Source of the DNA: Cylicocyclus nassatus
Lineage: Eukaryota > Nematoda > Chromadorea > Rhabditida > Strongylidae
NCBI GenBank assembly: GCA_958299035.1
Contig: CATQJL010000223.1
Location: 68,008,371 to 68,072,370, forward strand
Direction of reading: 5' to 3'
Length of the DNA stretch: 64,000 nt
The position numbers and the translations under genes are program-made. Below are positions 32,751 through 43,168 of the stretch, piece by piece. Under the pieces are notes generated by a model. It had not been told where the DNA came from. It saw only the letters and a list, made by a program, of their open reading frames with translations, and made no database searches. How positions within the stretch are numbered: position 1 is the first letter of the stretch; each line of letters opens with the position of its first letter.

Positions 32751-34897
32751 AATGTCAGTGTTCTATTATAGAGCGATTTATAACCGCATGATATCATGTG
32801 AATGAAGTACTATAATATTGTTATATTTCTTTGAAGTTCATGTTGCAACATCTTGCAGGCAATGTAGAGCACAGTATTCCTTGGCCAAAATTCAATATAA
32901 GGTTATGCTATCTCTCTGAATATTAGATGAAGTTAACTGCTGTACCTCATGACCAATATAGGTAAACCATCATCTTTGCTTGATAACTCGGAAGTGTCTT
33001 ATGAGAGCGTATAGTCAATGGCTCTATCGAATAGAGTGATTGTGCTTATACAAATCCTATCCCTGTCTTAGCAGTGCTGTATCTCTTTCAACATCTACAA
33101 AGCTGCTTTCAATAGCTCGATTTCTGAATTTTTTATTGTTGAACAAGCACGCAAAGATGAGACATGCTTTTAGATTTACTCATTTCTGCGAGATATTTTA
33201 GATTTTAGCAAATTCCGCTGGCCAAATGCTCTTCCTGGATATGGTTCCTCCTAGTTTCGCTCAACTTGTCGAACTGAATGTCGCAATGCTTCCGTTCATT
33301 TGTCCCAAAACACATTGCACCAAAGGAAGTATGCGGAATGGTGACAGTATACGGAACAAGTGCAGTTGCAGGAACCTGCGCTAAGGTGACTGCTATCCAC
33401 TCTGCACCGAGATGTGACATCGAGCTACATTGTGGTTTATTGACCCAAGTTATGAACGCGATCACTAAGGTTCGGAACAAAATTGCGTTACGTAAGTGAC
33501 AGCCAAGGCGATGTGACTTGTGATGATCATAATGAAGCAAATCTGCACGAAAATGGAAGCGAAGCTTAAAATCGTTTTCCAAGGTGGGGGGGGGATGAGG
33601 GCACAAAAAGACGAAGTAAACTGTAGAAACAAAAATTCGTCAGATTTTCACTTGCTGCTGATCCCGGCAAAAAAAGTTACTGTAAAAAAATGGAGTTGAC
33701 GCTTCAATCGTGTAATTTTATGTTTTGGCAAAATCAACTAGATGTTTTTTTAGGCTAGAAAAATGAAAGACAAAAAAAAAGTTGGCAGAGCAGTTCTGAA
33801 TGGCTGTCAGCTATTCTCTGACGCAATGCAAGTAGGTTCCTACTGGAAATCAACGTTGCAAGTGATTGTACAGGTGGCACTGTTCTTTCTTCCAACTAGC
33901 TGTAGCCGAACACGTTCTGTAGAAACCTGTTACTACAATCACACTTAGACTTCTGCATAGAGCATGAAAATTTAACCAACAATTCATCAATAAATCTCCC
34001 AATCAAACTAATTGGTTTAATAAAGAAAAATTTATTCTCACAGCATGTATAATAATGTCTGAATAAATAACGGCTTCTGTGTTTACACTTTTTACATGCA
34101 GAAAATGGTTTCGGCTTTTGATTAATTTCATTATGGTCGCATTCGCCTCGAGGTCCGTAGTTTCACGACCTTGAGTTGCGTGCCTTTCAATTCTGAATTC
34201 ACGAATACCCAAAAATTCAACTTTCTAACAAAAGTCTTTTTAGTTCTAAAATTTCTGTGCAAAACCCTCTCACGAGACTATTTTTAAAATCCAAGGATGA
34301 CGATAAGAAGCGCTCAAAAGGATCACCTTCGTGCTTACAAAACCTTACAAATCCTTCTGCAATCTGCGTGGTTACAGCAATTTTTTGTACATGTCGCAGA
34401 TCTGCTGAGGTTCTTGCCCAGTGAATTGAGAAGCGGCATAGCATAGTTGTCAAAATAAAATTTTCTCTCTTCAATATTTTAGAGGATCTTTCGCATTTAA
34501 GCCATTGACTTTGGCGCCGTATTTTGACAAAGGGTTGAAAGGGTTGCTATATATGGATTTATAGAGGAAGCCCTTGGTTTCTGAAAAAGCACCAGATTTG
34601 CAGAAATCTCTTCGAAGTTCATGCGGCTTTGAAATGAACATATGGAAACGCTCTCTGAGTCTAAACTTGAACATAAGATAGTTTACAGTCCCACATTAAG
34701 TTTCAAAAAAGGAGCAAGATTGTTTCAAAGAAGCTTAGATTCAAAGAAGTGATAGCTAATCTTTCTAATATCCTGAGAGGTGCTGCAGCCATAAAGGCGC
34801 GACTTTTGGAGAAAATCGCAATTGTTACTGCGCAAAGATCACAAAATCACAAAAATCACATAGATCACAGAAATCAAAAATAAAAAATCACAAAAAT
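32751..34897. other. Mostly unassigned; possible exon at 33205-33606
   Basis: 33205-33606 is open on the minus strand for 133 codons. The + strand is open over 33278-33483 and ends at a good donor (GCGTTAC|GTAAGT). Neither translation resembles a family I know. A run of nine G at about 33586 and a 9-base A run at 33772 are present. The rest is AT-rich. I do not call a gene. Confidence 0.3.
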
Positions 34898-35042
34898 CAC
34901 TGAAAATGAAATACGGTAAAATTTGCGCGTGAACAAGTATTACCTAGCCACGCCAGTAATTCCAGCCTTTTGCGCGCGCAAGTGGCCGGCGTTACGCGCA
35001 GCTATCTGTTCGAGCAAATTTTACCGCATTTCACCTTCAGTG
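34898..35042. mobile_element. Short TIR MITE (145 bp)
   Basis: CACTGAAAATGAAATACGGT at the left is inverted at the right (ACCGCATTTCACCTTCAGTG), with GTAAAATTTGC / GCAAATTTTAC inside. It is preceded by repeats of AAATCACA at 34849-34897. It lies at the edge of duplicated segment D. Confidence 0.65.
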
Positions 35043-35233
35043 CAAGCACACTATATTGAGCGGAAAATCTATTCAACTGTACATCATAAGATTTGGTACA
35101 AAACGATCACTTTAGCCATTCTAAAAGCATTCCGCTTTGAGTGCTTCTCTTGATCAACTTTTATGTCTTGACAAGCCTACACTGATTGTTCATTAAGAGC
35201 TACTCGAAAGTACTTTGCAAATCCGCTGCTTAG

Positions 35234-35535
35234 AGGCAGGATCGGCAGAATGGATCCCTGTCAGATTTTGATACCGTTAGGTAGCAGGCCTCCCAAGTAC
35301 ACCGTGGCCCAAACCCCACTCTCCAAATCACGCGCTAAGTTCTGTAAAAGCTTCAAACTTCCACCAATAACGCACACTCAATGGAAGTGAGCGTGGCTGG
35401 TGGATGAAGCTTTTTTACAGAACTTAGCGCGTAATTTGGAGAGTGGGGTTAAGGCTACGGTGTACTTGGGAGGCCTGCTACCTAACAGTACCAAAATCTG
35501 ACAGGGTCCATTCTGCCAATCCCTGTCCACTGCCT
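35234..35535. mobile_element. TTAA MITE with empty site in copy B
   Basis: The left end follows CTGCTTAG and the right end precedes TTAAATAAAT. The arms (GGCAGAATGGATCCCTGTCAG / CTGACAGGGTCCATTCTGCC) are inverted over more than 100 bp. Copy B at about 12003 reads CTGCTTAAATGTATTGAACG, the unoccupied site, which confirms TTAA as target. One TTAA has since mutated to TTAG. Confidence 0.85.
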
Positions 35536-35725
35536 TTAAATAAATATGATCGAACGACGATGCTGAGAAATCAAAATGTAAAATTGTTTTGAAGGCTTCG
35601 CCAAATTAGTAGGTTAAGATTTTTCGAACAGTGTCAAAATGTCAATGCAAGAGGGTGTCAACCTTAGCTTCGGAATTGCGTCAGTACGTTCAATCATACA
35701 CTGCTTATGCAGCGTATTATGTAGC

Positions 35726-35890
35726 AGTGGCGTACCCAGATTCCGTTCGGGGGAGGGGGAGAAATTTTATCCTCCAAAAATTTTTTCGGTATGCTTCCTA
35801 AAATTTCTGTGGGTCCCCCGAAAAAAAATTTTTATAAGGCTAAAATGAATTTTTAAAAAATTTCAAAAAAATATTTTATTTATTTACTAG
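35726..35890. mobile_element. Insertion with CAGTGGCGTACCCAG end
   Basis: CAGTGGCGTACCCAG followed by a G-rich run interrupts sequence that is continuous at 12183-12210 in copy B. The motif resembles the ends of hAT-type elements. No matching right end was found, so the insertion is partial and the right limit is approximate. Confidence 0.4.
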
Positions 35891-37041
35891 TATAAACAAG
35901 TCAGTGTACGCGCTCGACACGAGCTGGCTTTCCGAAAGTGCAAAACGAGGTCCCTCTTGACTTTCCCAAAATCTTACGAAGTTCCCTTTGTTCTAAACTT
36001 TAAACGTAAACAACCCTATGAAAACGAAACGTACCAAAAAATTGTATTTTTCGGCCACAAAAACGATATCCAGCTTGCCTATAAGCCATCTGTGCCGAGC
36101 TCTGCGGTATACCCGTTAAAGTGCACCAAAACTTACTACCGTGAAGGATTGATGAAATTGTGTAGTAAATGAGGTAACCAAATTCTGGAAGTATTCGGCA
36201 AGTAGTGTCGTCTCAGTTCTTCACAGATGATGTGAGCTGACGGTCTTACATAATTTTCATTTTTTACAGCCGCTCACGCTAACGTTCTATGGATCATTTC
36301 TTCACTATTAAATAGTAAGATGGTTATGAATACAAAGTTTTTGCTGCAGTCCGGCTTGATGATCTAGGCGTTTTTGTCCGACAAATTTATTTCCTGATCT
36401 TAGTCTTCTCTATAAAAACTTACCCATGAAATAAAACAGCAGGAAACCTTATTTGCAAGCTCTTACCTTCCATCACCTTTGATGTTTATGCACTGTGCGT
36501 TTTTAATAAAAAGGAAATACTAGCCGATCAACTGCCATGAGATTGATCAAGTTAGCATAGAGCTGAACTTGAGTCTTAAGACAAAGTTACGTAGCATAAC
36601 GAGCACGTGGGCTTGATCAACACTGCTTGCAATGTTTGGAAATTTTTTCTTTACAATTTTGCCATTGCCTTTCCAAATATGGAAAAGACATGTGCGAAGC
36701 ATTATGAGTTAGCGATGTGCAGATGAACACAGCTTCAACGTCAACGCAAATTTGTGAATCATCTGCTCATTAGTAAGATAAGTTTATACACTAATGAATG
36801 AAATTTGTAAACAATCACATCACTTTGTTATATTTCTTATTGAGGAAAAATTAAACATCAACGTGAGATGGGTGGTGAATTCCAGAACAATGCCGTCAGC
36901 ATTTCTTGATACTGAATTCTTGCAGCGTTATTGTAAAAGTTATGTGAATGTGGGGAGATACAGGGACGCGAAAGATGTAGGAAATTGCCACAACATTACT
37001 GGATGATAAACAAAATGGCATTCCTAAAATTTACGAAGATT

Positions 37042-37049
37042 TATTTAAA
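37042..37049 (+). promoter_or_regulatory. TATTTAAA box of the 38661 unit
   Basis: It is in the position of the TATTTAAG boxes at 3290 and 15975 and is followed by the same GGCTGTCAATGTCACTATTCAG block. It now lies 1619 nt before the ATG because a composite element separates them. Subtracting 1520 nt restores about 99 nt. Confidence 0.5.
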
Positions 37050-37410
37050 TGGCTGTCAATGTCACTATTCAGTCGCCCCTTGTTTAATTCAACTTGTAAG
37101 TGTACAATTATTTAGTCGCTTCGAAAGTTCTTTCCGTTTTTCATCCTGCCATGAAAACAAGTAAAATTAAGGTAGACAAATGCTTCAAGCACTAACCGAC
37201 GCTTTTTCGTCCTCTTTCCATCAGTCATGTTTTGGGACCATTCGCTTTGGTGGTCTCTGAGATGATTGCCGAAAATTGGAACCCATAGTTTTCACCATGC
37301 TCAACAAGTTTTCAAATTATTTTGAACTTTTGAAGAAGCTTCGATTGCATTTAAATAGCGTAAACAAAGTGCAGTGCAATCCAATTTCCTCGCATCTCCA
37401 CTTAGTTCTT

Positions 37411-37864
37411 ACAAGGGAACGGTCAGAAGTCGAAGTGGCCAAACCAAACAAGCTGTATACCATTCGATGCAGTATAAAACGCTGATTTCGAATCTGTCAT
37501 TCTTATCTGCTTCCCGCTTCTGTGGACGAAGCTACAAGCCATTGAAGACCATTATTTTGCTAAGAAATTACGCGTGAAATGGAAAATTTAGCCGTGCAGA
37601 GCCACGTTCGCCTTAACGCTGGGCCAAAACATGCGTCTAGCCTAATTCAAATTTCTAAAGAAAGAAACTGAGCTCAAAGTGCAACAGTGTGCTCAATTTC
37701 GCTGTATTCATGTGTGATTTTTTCACAATAAAACCGCTTGTAGCTTCATCCACAGAAGCGGGAAGCAGGTAAGGAAGACAGATTCCAAGTCAGCGTTTTA
37801 TACTGCATCGAATGATATACAGCTTGTTTGGTTTGGCCACTTCGACTTCTGACCATTCCCTTGT
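37411..37864. mobile_element. Nested inverted-repeat unit
   Basis: Two 128 bp arms, 37411-37538 and 37737-37864, are inverted copies of each other. Shared words include AAGTGGCCAAACCAAACAAG and its complement. The spacer is 198 bp. It sits within the composite element. Confidence 0.7.
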
Positions 37865-38407
37865 TAGTATCTTCTAGGATAACTTTTTCAAAAGTCTTCA
37901 TTTTTGCGAAATCGCAAAATACACAAACGCTCCAACTAGCAAATCGCTGGAATTTGAAACTTTCAAATATCGATTTTGATAATACATCGATTTTACAAAG
38001 CATCAGAGGCCGCTTTGAATTATCAAATCTCGCATTCTACGGGTTCAGTGAGGCGGGTTCAAAAGTTTCGATTTTTTTATTATGACGCCAGACACTCCAA
38101 GAAAAAACGCCTATAGGAAAAGAAAAAGACGCATCGAATGACACCTTATATGCTCACTTTGATGGTGAGTTTTCGAGGAATTTGATAGCATCACAAATAA
38201 TTTGATAGCATACAAATATAATTTCAAAAATTTTGGAAAGCCAGCTATAGGGTTTTAAAAAATTTCAAAAGCGGAATTTGATAGCATCAGAAATATAATT
38301 CCAAAAATTTTAGAAAGCCAGCTATAGGGTGTCAAAAAAATTTCATTGCATTGTGCTTTGCTTACATTATGTAAATGCTATCGGCTTCTCCAAAAGTTCA
38401 AAATGAA

Positions 38408-38453
38408 GATTTAGAAGTTGGGCATGGTAAAAACCATGCCCAACTTCTAAATC
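38408..38453. repeat. Perfect 21-bp hairpin
   Basis: GATTTAGAAGTTGGGCATGG plus T is followed by AAAA and then the exact inverse. The stem is 21 bp with a four-base loop. It lies in the right part of the composite element, beside its right arm. It is a structural feature of the element or a possible small-RNA precursor; nothing here decides between these. Confidence 0.7.
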
Positions 38454-38660
38454 TTTAAAATTTCGGCAATTATCTCAGAAACCATTGATGCGAATGGTTC
38501 CAAAACATGACCTATAGAAAGAGGGAGAAAAACTGCGTCGGCTACTGCTTGAAGCATTTGTCTACCTTAATTCCACTTGTTTTTATGACAAGATGAAAAA
38601 AAGGAAAGAAGTTTAATACCGACCTATTACTATTTCAGATTTTGCCAAGTTCTTCTCATT

Positions 38661-39075
38661 ATGACATCACTACGAACTTTCGTCATTCTCTCTATTCTAC
38701 TTGTTGATGTCTCGGCACAGTTGTTCAAGGTTATTAAGTCTTGTGCTTACGAATATGTACTCAAACAGTCGTTACAGTGCTTTTCCAAGTGTGATGCAGA
38801 TTGGCATTATCTCAAAGACAAGGCTGAGTGTATGCTAAAATGTCCCAAAAAGGAGATTGAAGAGGTAAAATGTCTCTTAATACGACTATATTAATTGTAG
38901 TAATAAAGAGCATTATTGCATTTTTTCGTGGCTTCAGCACGAAAACTAAAAAATATGCCAGTTTCCTCTTTAGTAAATCATTTTTTAGTGCAAAAATCGA
39001 TGCAGAGCTAAGAGTTGGCCTATCGACGGAGTGTGCTTGGCTGGCATTCCGCTCACATGTCTGGCTTTCTTGTAA
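38661..39075 (+). CDS. Small secreted eight-cysteine protein, three exons (80 aa)
   Basis: Exon 1 is 38661-38729 (23 codons), exon 2 is 38778-38864 (29 codons) and exon 3 is 38989-39075 (28 codons plus stop). Intron 1 is 48 nt (GTTATT...GTTACAG) and intron 2 is 124 nt (GTAAAA...TTTTTTAG). The signal peptide ends VSA before Q20. Cysteines follow C-x3-C-x12-C-x3-C-x7-C-x3-C-x10-C-x7-C. TTTCAG ends at 38638 and AATAAA lies at 39110. The unspliced frame stops soon after exon 2 without the last four cysteines. As in 16071, intron 1 is in frame without a stop and its translation (VIKSCAYEYVLKQSLQ) differs little from the other copy. This is the most intact member of the duplicated group. Role unknown. 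Confidence 0.8.
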
Positions 39076-39885
39076 ACCCTCGGTTAATTATGTTGTGCAT
39101 CACTGCTTGAATAAACAATTTAAGCATAACGGAGTTTCAAGAATACGTCATCGATGTATCGGTATAATTAATTTACGTTCAACTTCATTCTGTAAAAAGT
39201 AAGCCAATTTTGAACTTTCTTCTGCGAGCTTCACAAAATTCAACCGTCTACACTGTCTCTCAAAAGATAATTGCATTTCGATCATTTGCTATAAATGAAT
39301 TTGAAAGCCTTTTCAAAAAAAAATTAATCCAGCATGAAATTAGTTCCGCGAAAGCTGATGATTTAGATATCTTCAAATGATCATCCCGTCCAAAAAAGCG
39401 CGGAAATTTGTGTGGTTTTTTCCTTGAGAGAAGTCCACGCCTTGATGTAAATCAAAATAGTCGAAAAATGGAACGGAAAGTATATCCAAAGAAAAACTAG
39501 ACATTAGCATTCAGCTCGAAAGAAAGGCTATTCTGAGCTAATGGCAGTCATGTAGTTGAGGGAAGCATTCGATTAGGAAAATGGCGCACCGATCTGATTG
39601 GAAAACTTAGTCTGGAAATAATTAGCGGTTTTTCGGTTTAGACTTTCTGTAGGTATTTTCTCGACTCCCTGTATAGCTTAACCAAGGATAAAATGAATCT
39701 ATTCGATTGGAGTTTCAAACGACTTCGAAGGAGTAGGAATTCAGAAAAAGTTTGCATGATAGTCAAGTTATAAAGAAGAAACGAAAAGAAACATAGATGG
39801 TTTTCTTTGTTTTATGCTGAATACTTGTACTGACTGTATCTACCCAACCAATCCTTGAAGATACATATTACCATTAATAGAAATG

Positions 39886-41450
39886 AAGCAAAAACTTGTC
39901 TAAAGGTGCAGAGCAATGACGCTGACTGCAGCAAGGATCAAGCTTTTATTCTCTCGGCTAGTTCTATTAGGCAGGGGAGCAAGAGATGTGGCACACAACG
40001 CCGGATACAACCTCAAACCTCCATTCTGTCTCGTCCTCCCCCCTCCTCCCCACTCCCCTCGGTATTGTCGGGTGCACACCAACGTAACATTGAGGGTATA
40101 TCAAGCCAAATTGATAATTAGCATGTATCCACTATGGGAAAGTACGGATAATAACTTCTTGAAAAACGTTTGTTGAGATGAAATCCTACAAGAGGTGCCA
40201 TTTTTGTTCACAATGCCGCCAAACCACATGTGTAAGAAACTTGGCTGACAAAAAAAAAGGGTTGACTGCGCACCAAGCTTCTATCCCTGCTTTGAACTCT
40301 TCAGGACTTTCTTTATCAATCAACATTTTTTCTAATTCTTTGCCTGCCTATCCCAAAATAGTAGGGTAATGAATAAAATTAGTCGAAAACGTTTTTTTGG
40401 CTTATTGGTTCCTCCAAGATCTATTCACAAGAGGAAGCATAACAGCACTTAGGAATGCGTCAAAGATGTGCTAAAAACATCGAAGTTTATTTGATGGAAA
40501 GAGGTAGGATCTAGATAGAGTTGTGCTTGTTTGAAAGAAAAAAATTTGTGAGTGACCTAATATTAAGCTGTATAGAAAGTGCCGATTCCTTCCATAATTA
40601 CCTGTCAAGGGATTTTCTGGAATGTGTTTTCAATGTGCGAAGGTCCCAGCTACCAAATACGTTATTCAGCTTGAAAAAATCAACGATAAACTAAGAAAAG
40701 AAACTCAAAAAGGAAAAAAAATTCATTACGCACAGGTTTGCGAAAAGGCACGTTTTCGGATAATAGACGCACAGAATATGGAAAAGCTTGATTTGAAAAC
40801 CCGTTTTATACCCTTCTTATTGGCTAGGTGAAACGATATCCGAGTAGTACTTGCTTCAGTGCGTGGATCTTTTTCCAAACAAGAAATAACTCATTTTACT
40901 ATTCAAAAAATTAAATTCTCTACGTGTTACGAAACGCATCCAGCGCGCTTCTTGGAAAGACATCCATGGTATAGCTAATCACTAGCATATGGTTGTCAAA
41001 ACATATGTATTGTATCATAAACAGCAATAAACAGACAAATTTTTGTTAGCAGAACTTTTTCACAATCTAGTAGCATAAAAAATAAAGAGCTGAACATTTC
41101 CACCAACAATGCAACACATAATGCAAAGCAAAAACTCAAAAAACGCCACAGATCTTATTGTATCACTTGATAGTTTGTATGAATAGGAAAGTGCAAAGTC
41201 GAAAACGATGACAAGTCACAAAAAAGGGATACGATACTTAGAGATAGGCAAGTGAACAGATGGACAGGAGTAATTTAGCAGAGTAGAAAAACAAGGTGAT
41301 ATGTGACACAAGAATGGTTCTATCCCGGTAATGAAAATCTTCAGTAGGTAAGTTCAGCAAAAAATTAGCAGAGCAGTTTGAAGTGATATCATTCGAGCAA
41401 ATCGGCAGGATCCCTCTTTCAGCAGAATCTGCCCGAAAATATTTGGTTAG
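39886..41450. other. No firm gene
   Basis: A pyrimidine-rich stretch at 40028-40062 explains proline-rich ORFs. An ORF at 40622-40831 begins MCFQCAKVPATKYVIQLEKI and is Lys-rich, with a possible donor at about 40735 (CACAG|GTTTGC). 40178-40240 is Cys-rich (CHFCSQCRQTTC). Neither has a partner exon that I could find. Confidence 0.3.
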
Positions 41451-41500
41451 CTGCCTTTATAAGCTAAGCTATGATGAAAAATTGAACAGTCAAATGTAGA

Positions 41501-41846
41501 ATGCTTTTGCTTAGAGCTTCTCTTCTATTTCTACTAGTGATTTCTGTAGCGCGAGCAGATCTTAAGGTATATTGAAAATTGCTGCTTACTTTTTCTTCTA
41601 GACTTGTAACGTTACAGTGTCTCAAAACGTGCAAGGAGTACGTTAGATATTGGGATAAAGAGCAGTGTGCACGCGAATGCGACGCGCAGACGTTGCGTTG
41701 GGTAAGAAAAGCCTTTACTTTTATTTCTTAACTCCTGCATCGTTGTCTTTTAGTGCCTGAATCGCTGTGAAACGTGGCCAGATAGGAGCGATGTACCTAA
41801 ATGCATAAAGACCTTCCCGTTGTCTTGCTTAGAATTTGTGCTCTGA
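41501..41846 (+). CDS. Small secreted eight-cysteine protein, three exons (80 aa)
   Basis: Exon 1 is 41501-41566 (22 codons), exon 2 is 41618-41701 (28 codons) and exon 3 is 41754-41846 (30 codons plus stop). The introns are 51 nt (GTATAT...GTTACAG) and 52 nt (GTAAGA...TTTTAG). The signal peptide LLFLLVISVARA precedes D20. Spacing is C-x3-C-x11-C-x3-C-x7-C-x3-C-x11-C-x7-C. In intron 1 an upstream TTCTAG is a better consensus acceptor, but using it shifts the frame. The TTACAG matches the acceptor of 16071 and 38661. TTTATAAG lies about 45 nt before the ATG. It is diverged from the duplicated group and closest in plan to 8936. Function unknown. Confidence 0.78.
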
Positions 41847-42489
41847 ATAGAGTTCGAACGATAAAGATTTTCTCAGCCATATCATTGTACTTTTGTAATT
41901 ACCATGTTGAGTTTGTTCTCTGCGAGTCAAAAACAATCATAAGATCCTTTGAGACATGAAGTGTTACTTGCTTAGAAAAAAAAGGAAAAAGGAAAGGAAA
42001 GAACCTTTTGATGGCTCAACTTCTGTGAGATACAATTCAAGCAAAAGCGGAAAAGGTAACCTTTGAATCTGAAATTTAATATAAAAATCATATTTGGAGG
42101 TGTACTTTTTTCGAGGAAAGAACAATGCATCAGACAGCGCCAATGAAATTTCTTTAAACAATACTGACTAATAACTGACTAAATAAAATCGACTAATCAT
42201 AGATTTGGACTCAGTGAAGAATTGCATGTATTAGATAATCTCTTATGTTGGCAAGATTGCCCTCACAAGGAAAAGGTACTTGGCGATCGTGGCCATTTAT
42301 AGTGTAAGTGTTGAAACACCTGTGAAGTGGTTGAAACTGTTTTCTATATCAGCGAAACAACAACGTGGATTGAATTATGGTGATTTTCTAAGAGGTACAA
42401 GGCACTACTGCGGAGGAAAAAAAAGTTTTCGATACAAAATTTTCTTGAATTTTCGAGTGCTAGATTTGAGGTAGTTGGTCTATATACTA
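41847..42489. other. No recognised gene
   Basis: 3' flank of the 41501 gene, then AT-rich DNA. No repeat structure seen. Confidence 0.4.
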
Positions 42490-43168
42490 CAAGGTGTCCC
42501 AAAAAATGTTTAGAACGTTTGATTGTTAATATCTCTCTTCCCAAGAAGTCTTTTGCCTTGCTTCAGGTACCGTTTTGCAGAGCTGGCTTCAACTTAGATT
42601 TCCATTATAGAACGAATCACTCATCTCTCTTCACTACTGTAGGGTTACGGTAGAAACTTCAAAGAGGGTTTTGAACCATGAAGGGCCATATTTTGCCTCA
42701 GAAAGGAAACAAAATAGCCTGAAAACTTTTACACCAGGCTAATTAGCATTGCTGATTACAACTGTAAATTTCCCAACTTATTATGATGCTTTATTGAAGA
42801 GTTATGCCAGGTGAGAGGTAGCGGCCTTTTTTTCAATGTTCCTAGGAAGTGCGATTACACCGTTTAGAAAGCTTCGTAATCTTGTGAATAGTTGAGTATT
42901 GAACTCAGCGTCTATAAAAACCCTATTACATAAGTTTTCACAATTTTTTGAAAAATTTTGAAACGGCAGCTTTTTCCACATTGACACCATATGTTTCAAG
43001 TTTCTACCGTAATCCTACAGTAATGAAGAGAGGTGGGTGATTCGTTCTATAATGGAAATCTAAGTTGAAGCCAGCTTTACAAAACGGTACCTGAAGCAAG
43101 GCAAAAGACTTCTTGGGAAGAGAGATATTAACGATCAAACGTTCGAAACATTTTTTTGGGACACCCTG
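42490..43168. mobile_element. TA-flanked TIR element, family A (679 bp, best preserved)
   Basis: CAAGGTGTCCCAAAAAATGT and ACATTTTTTTGGGACACCCTG are inverted ends next to TA. The arms match over about 180 bp each, including GTTAATATCTCTCTTCCCAAG and CCGTAATCCTACAGTAATGAAG. It serves as the reference copy for the interrupted members. No transposase. Confidence 0.85.

Larger units (their letters stand above)
37113..38632. mobile_element. Composite TIR element inserted in the 5' region of the 38661 gene
   Basis: The outer arms (about 37127-37290 and 38455-38615) are inverted copies, including AAGGTAGACAAATGCTTCAAGC against GCTTGAAGCATTTGTCTACCTT. Copy B is continuous across this point (ATTATTAGTTTCAG at about 16040), so this is an insertion of about 1.5 kb. 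Inside lie a second inverted pair (37411-37538 against 37737-37864), a direct duplication around GCCAGCTATAGGGT (38240 and 38317) and a hairpin. No transposase. Confidence 0.7.
35050..39885. repeat. Duplicated segment, copy D (carries the 38661 gene)
   Basis: It matches copy B (11850-19190) in order from the TGTACATCATAAGATTTG block (35080) to the GACTGTATCTACCCAACC block (39830). It differs by a TTAA MITE (35234-35535), an insertion with CAGTGGCGTACCCAG (35726) and a composite element (37113-38632). It lacks the family A element, solo LTR and Helitron of copy B. Confidence 0.7.

Noticed and set aside
41567..41601. TTCTAG acceptor for intron 1 of the 41501 gene
   Set aside because: It matches the consensus better, but it shifts the frame to an early stop. 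The TTACAG 16 nt later keeps the frame and aligns with paralogs.
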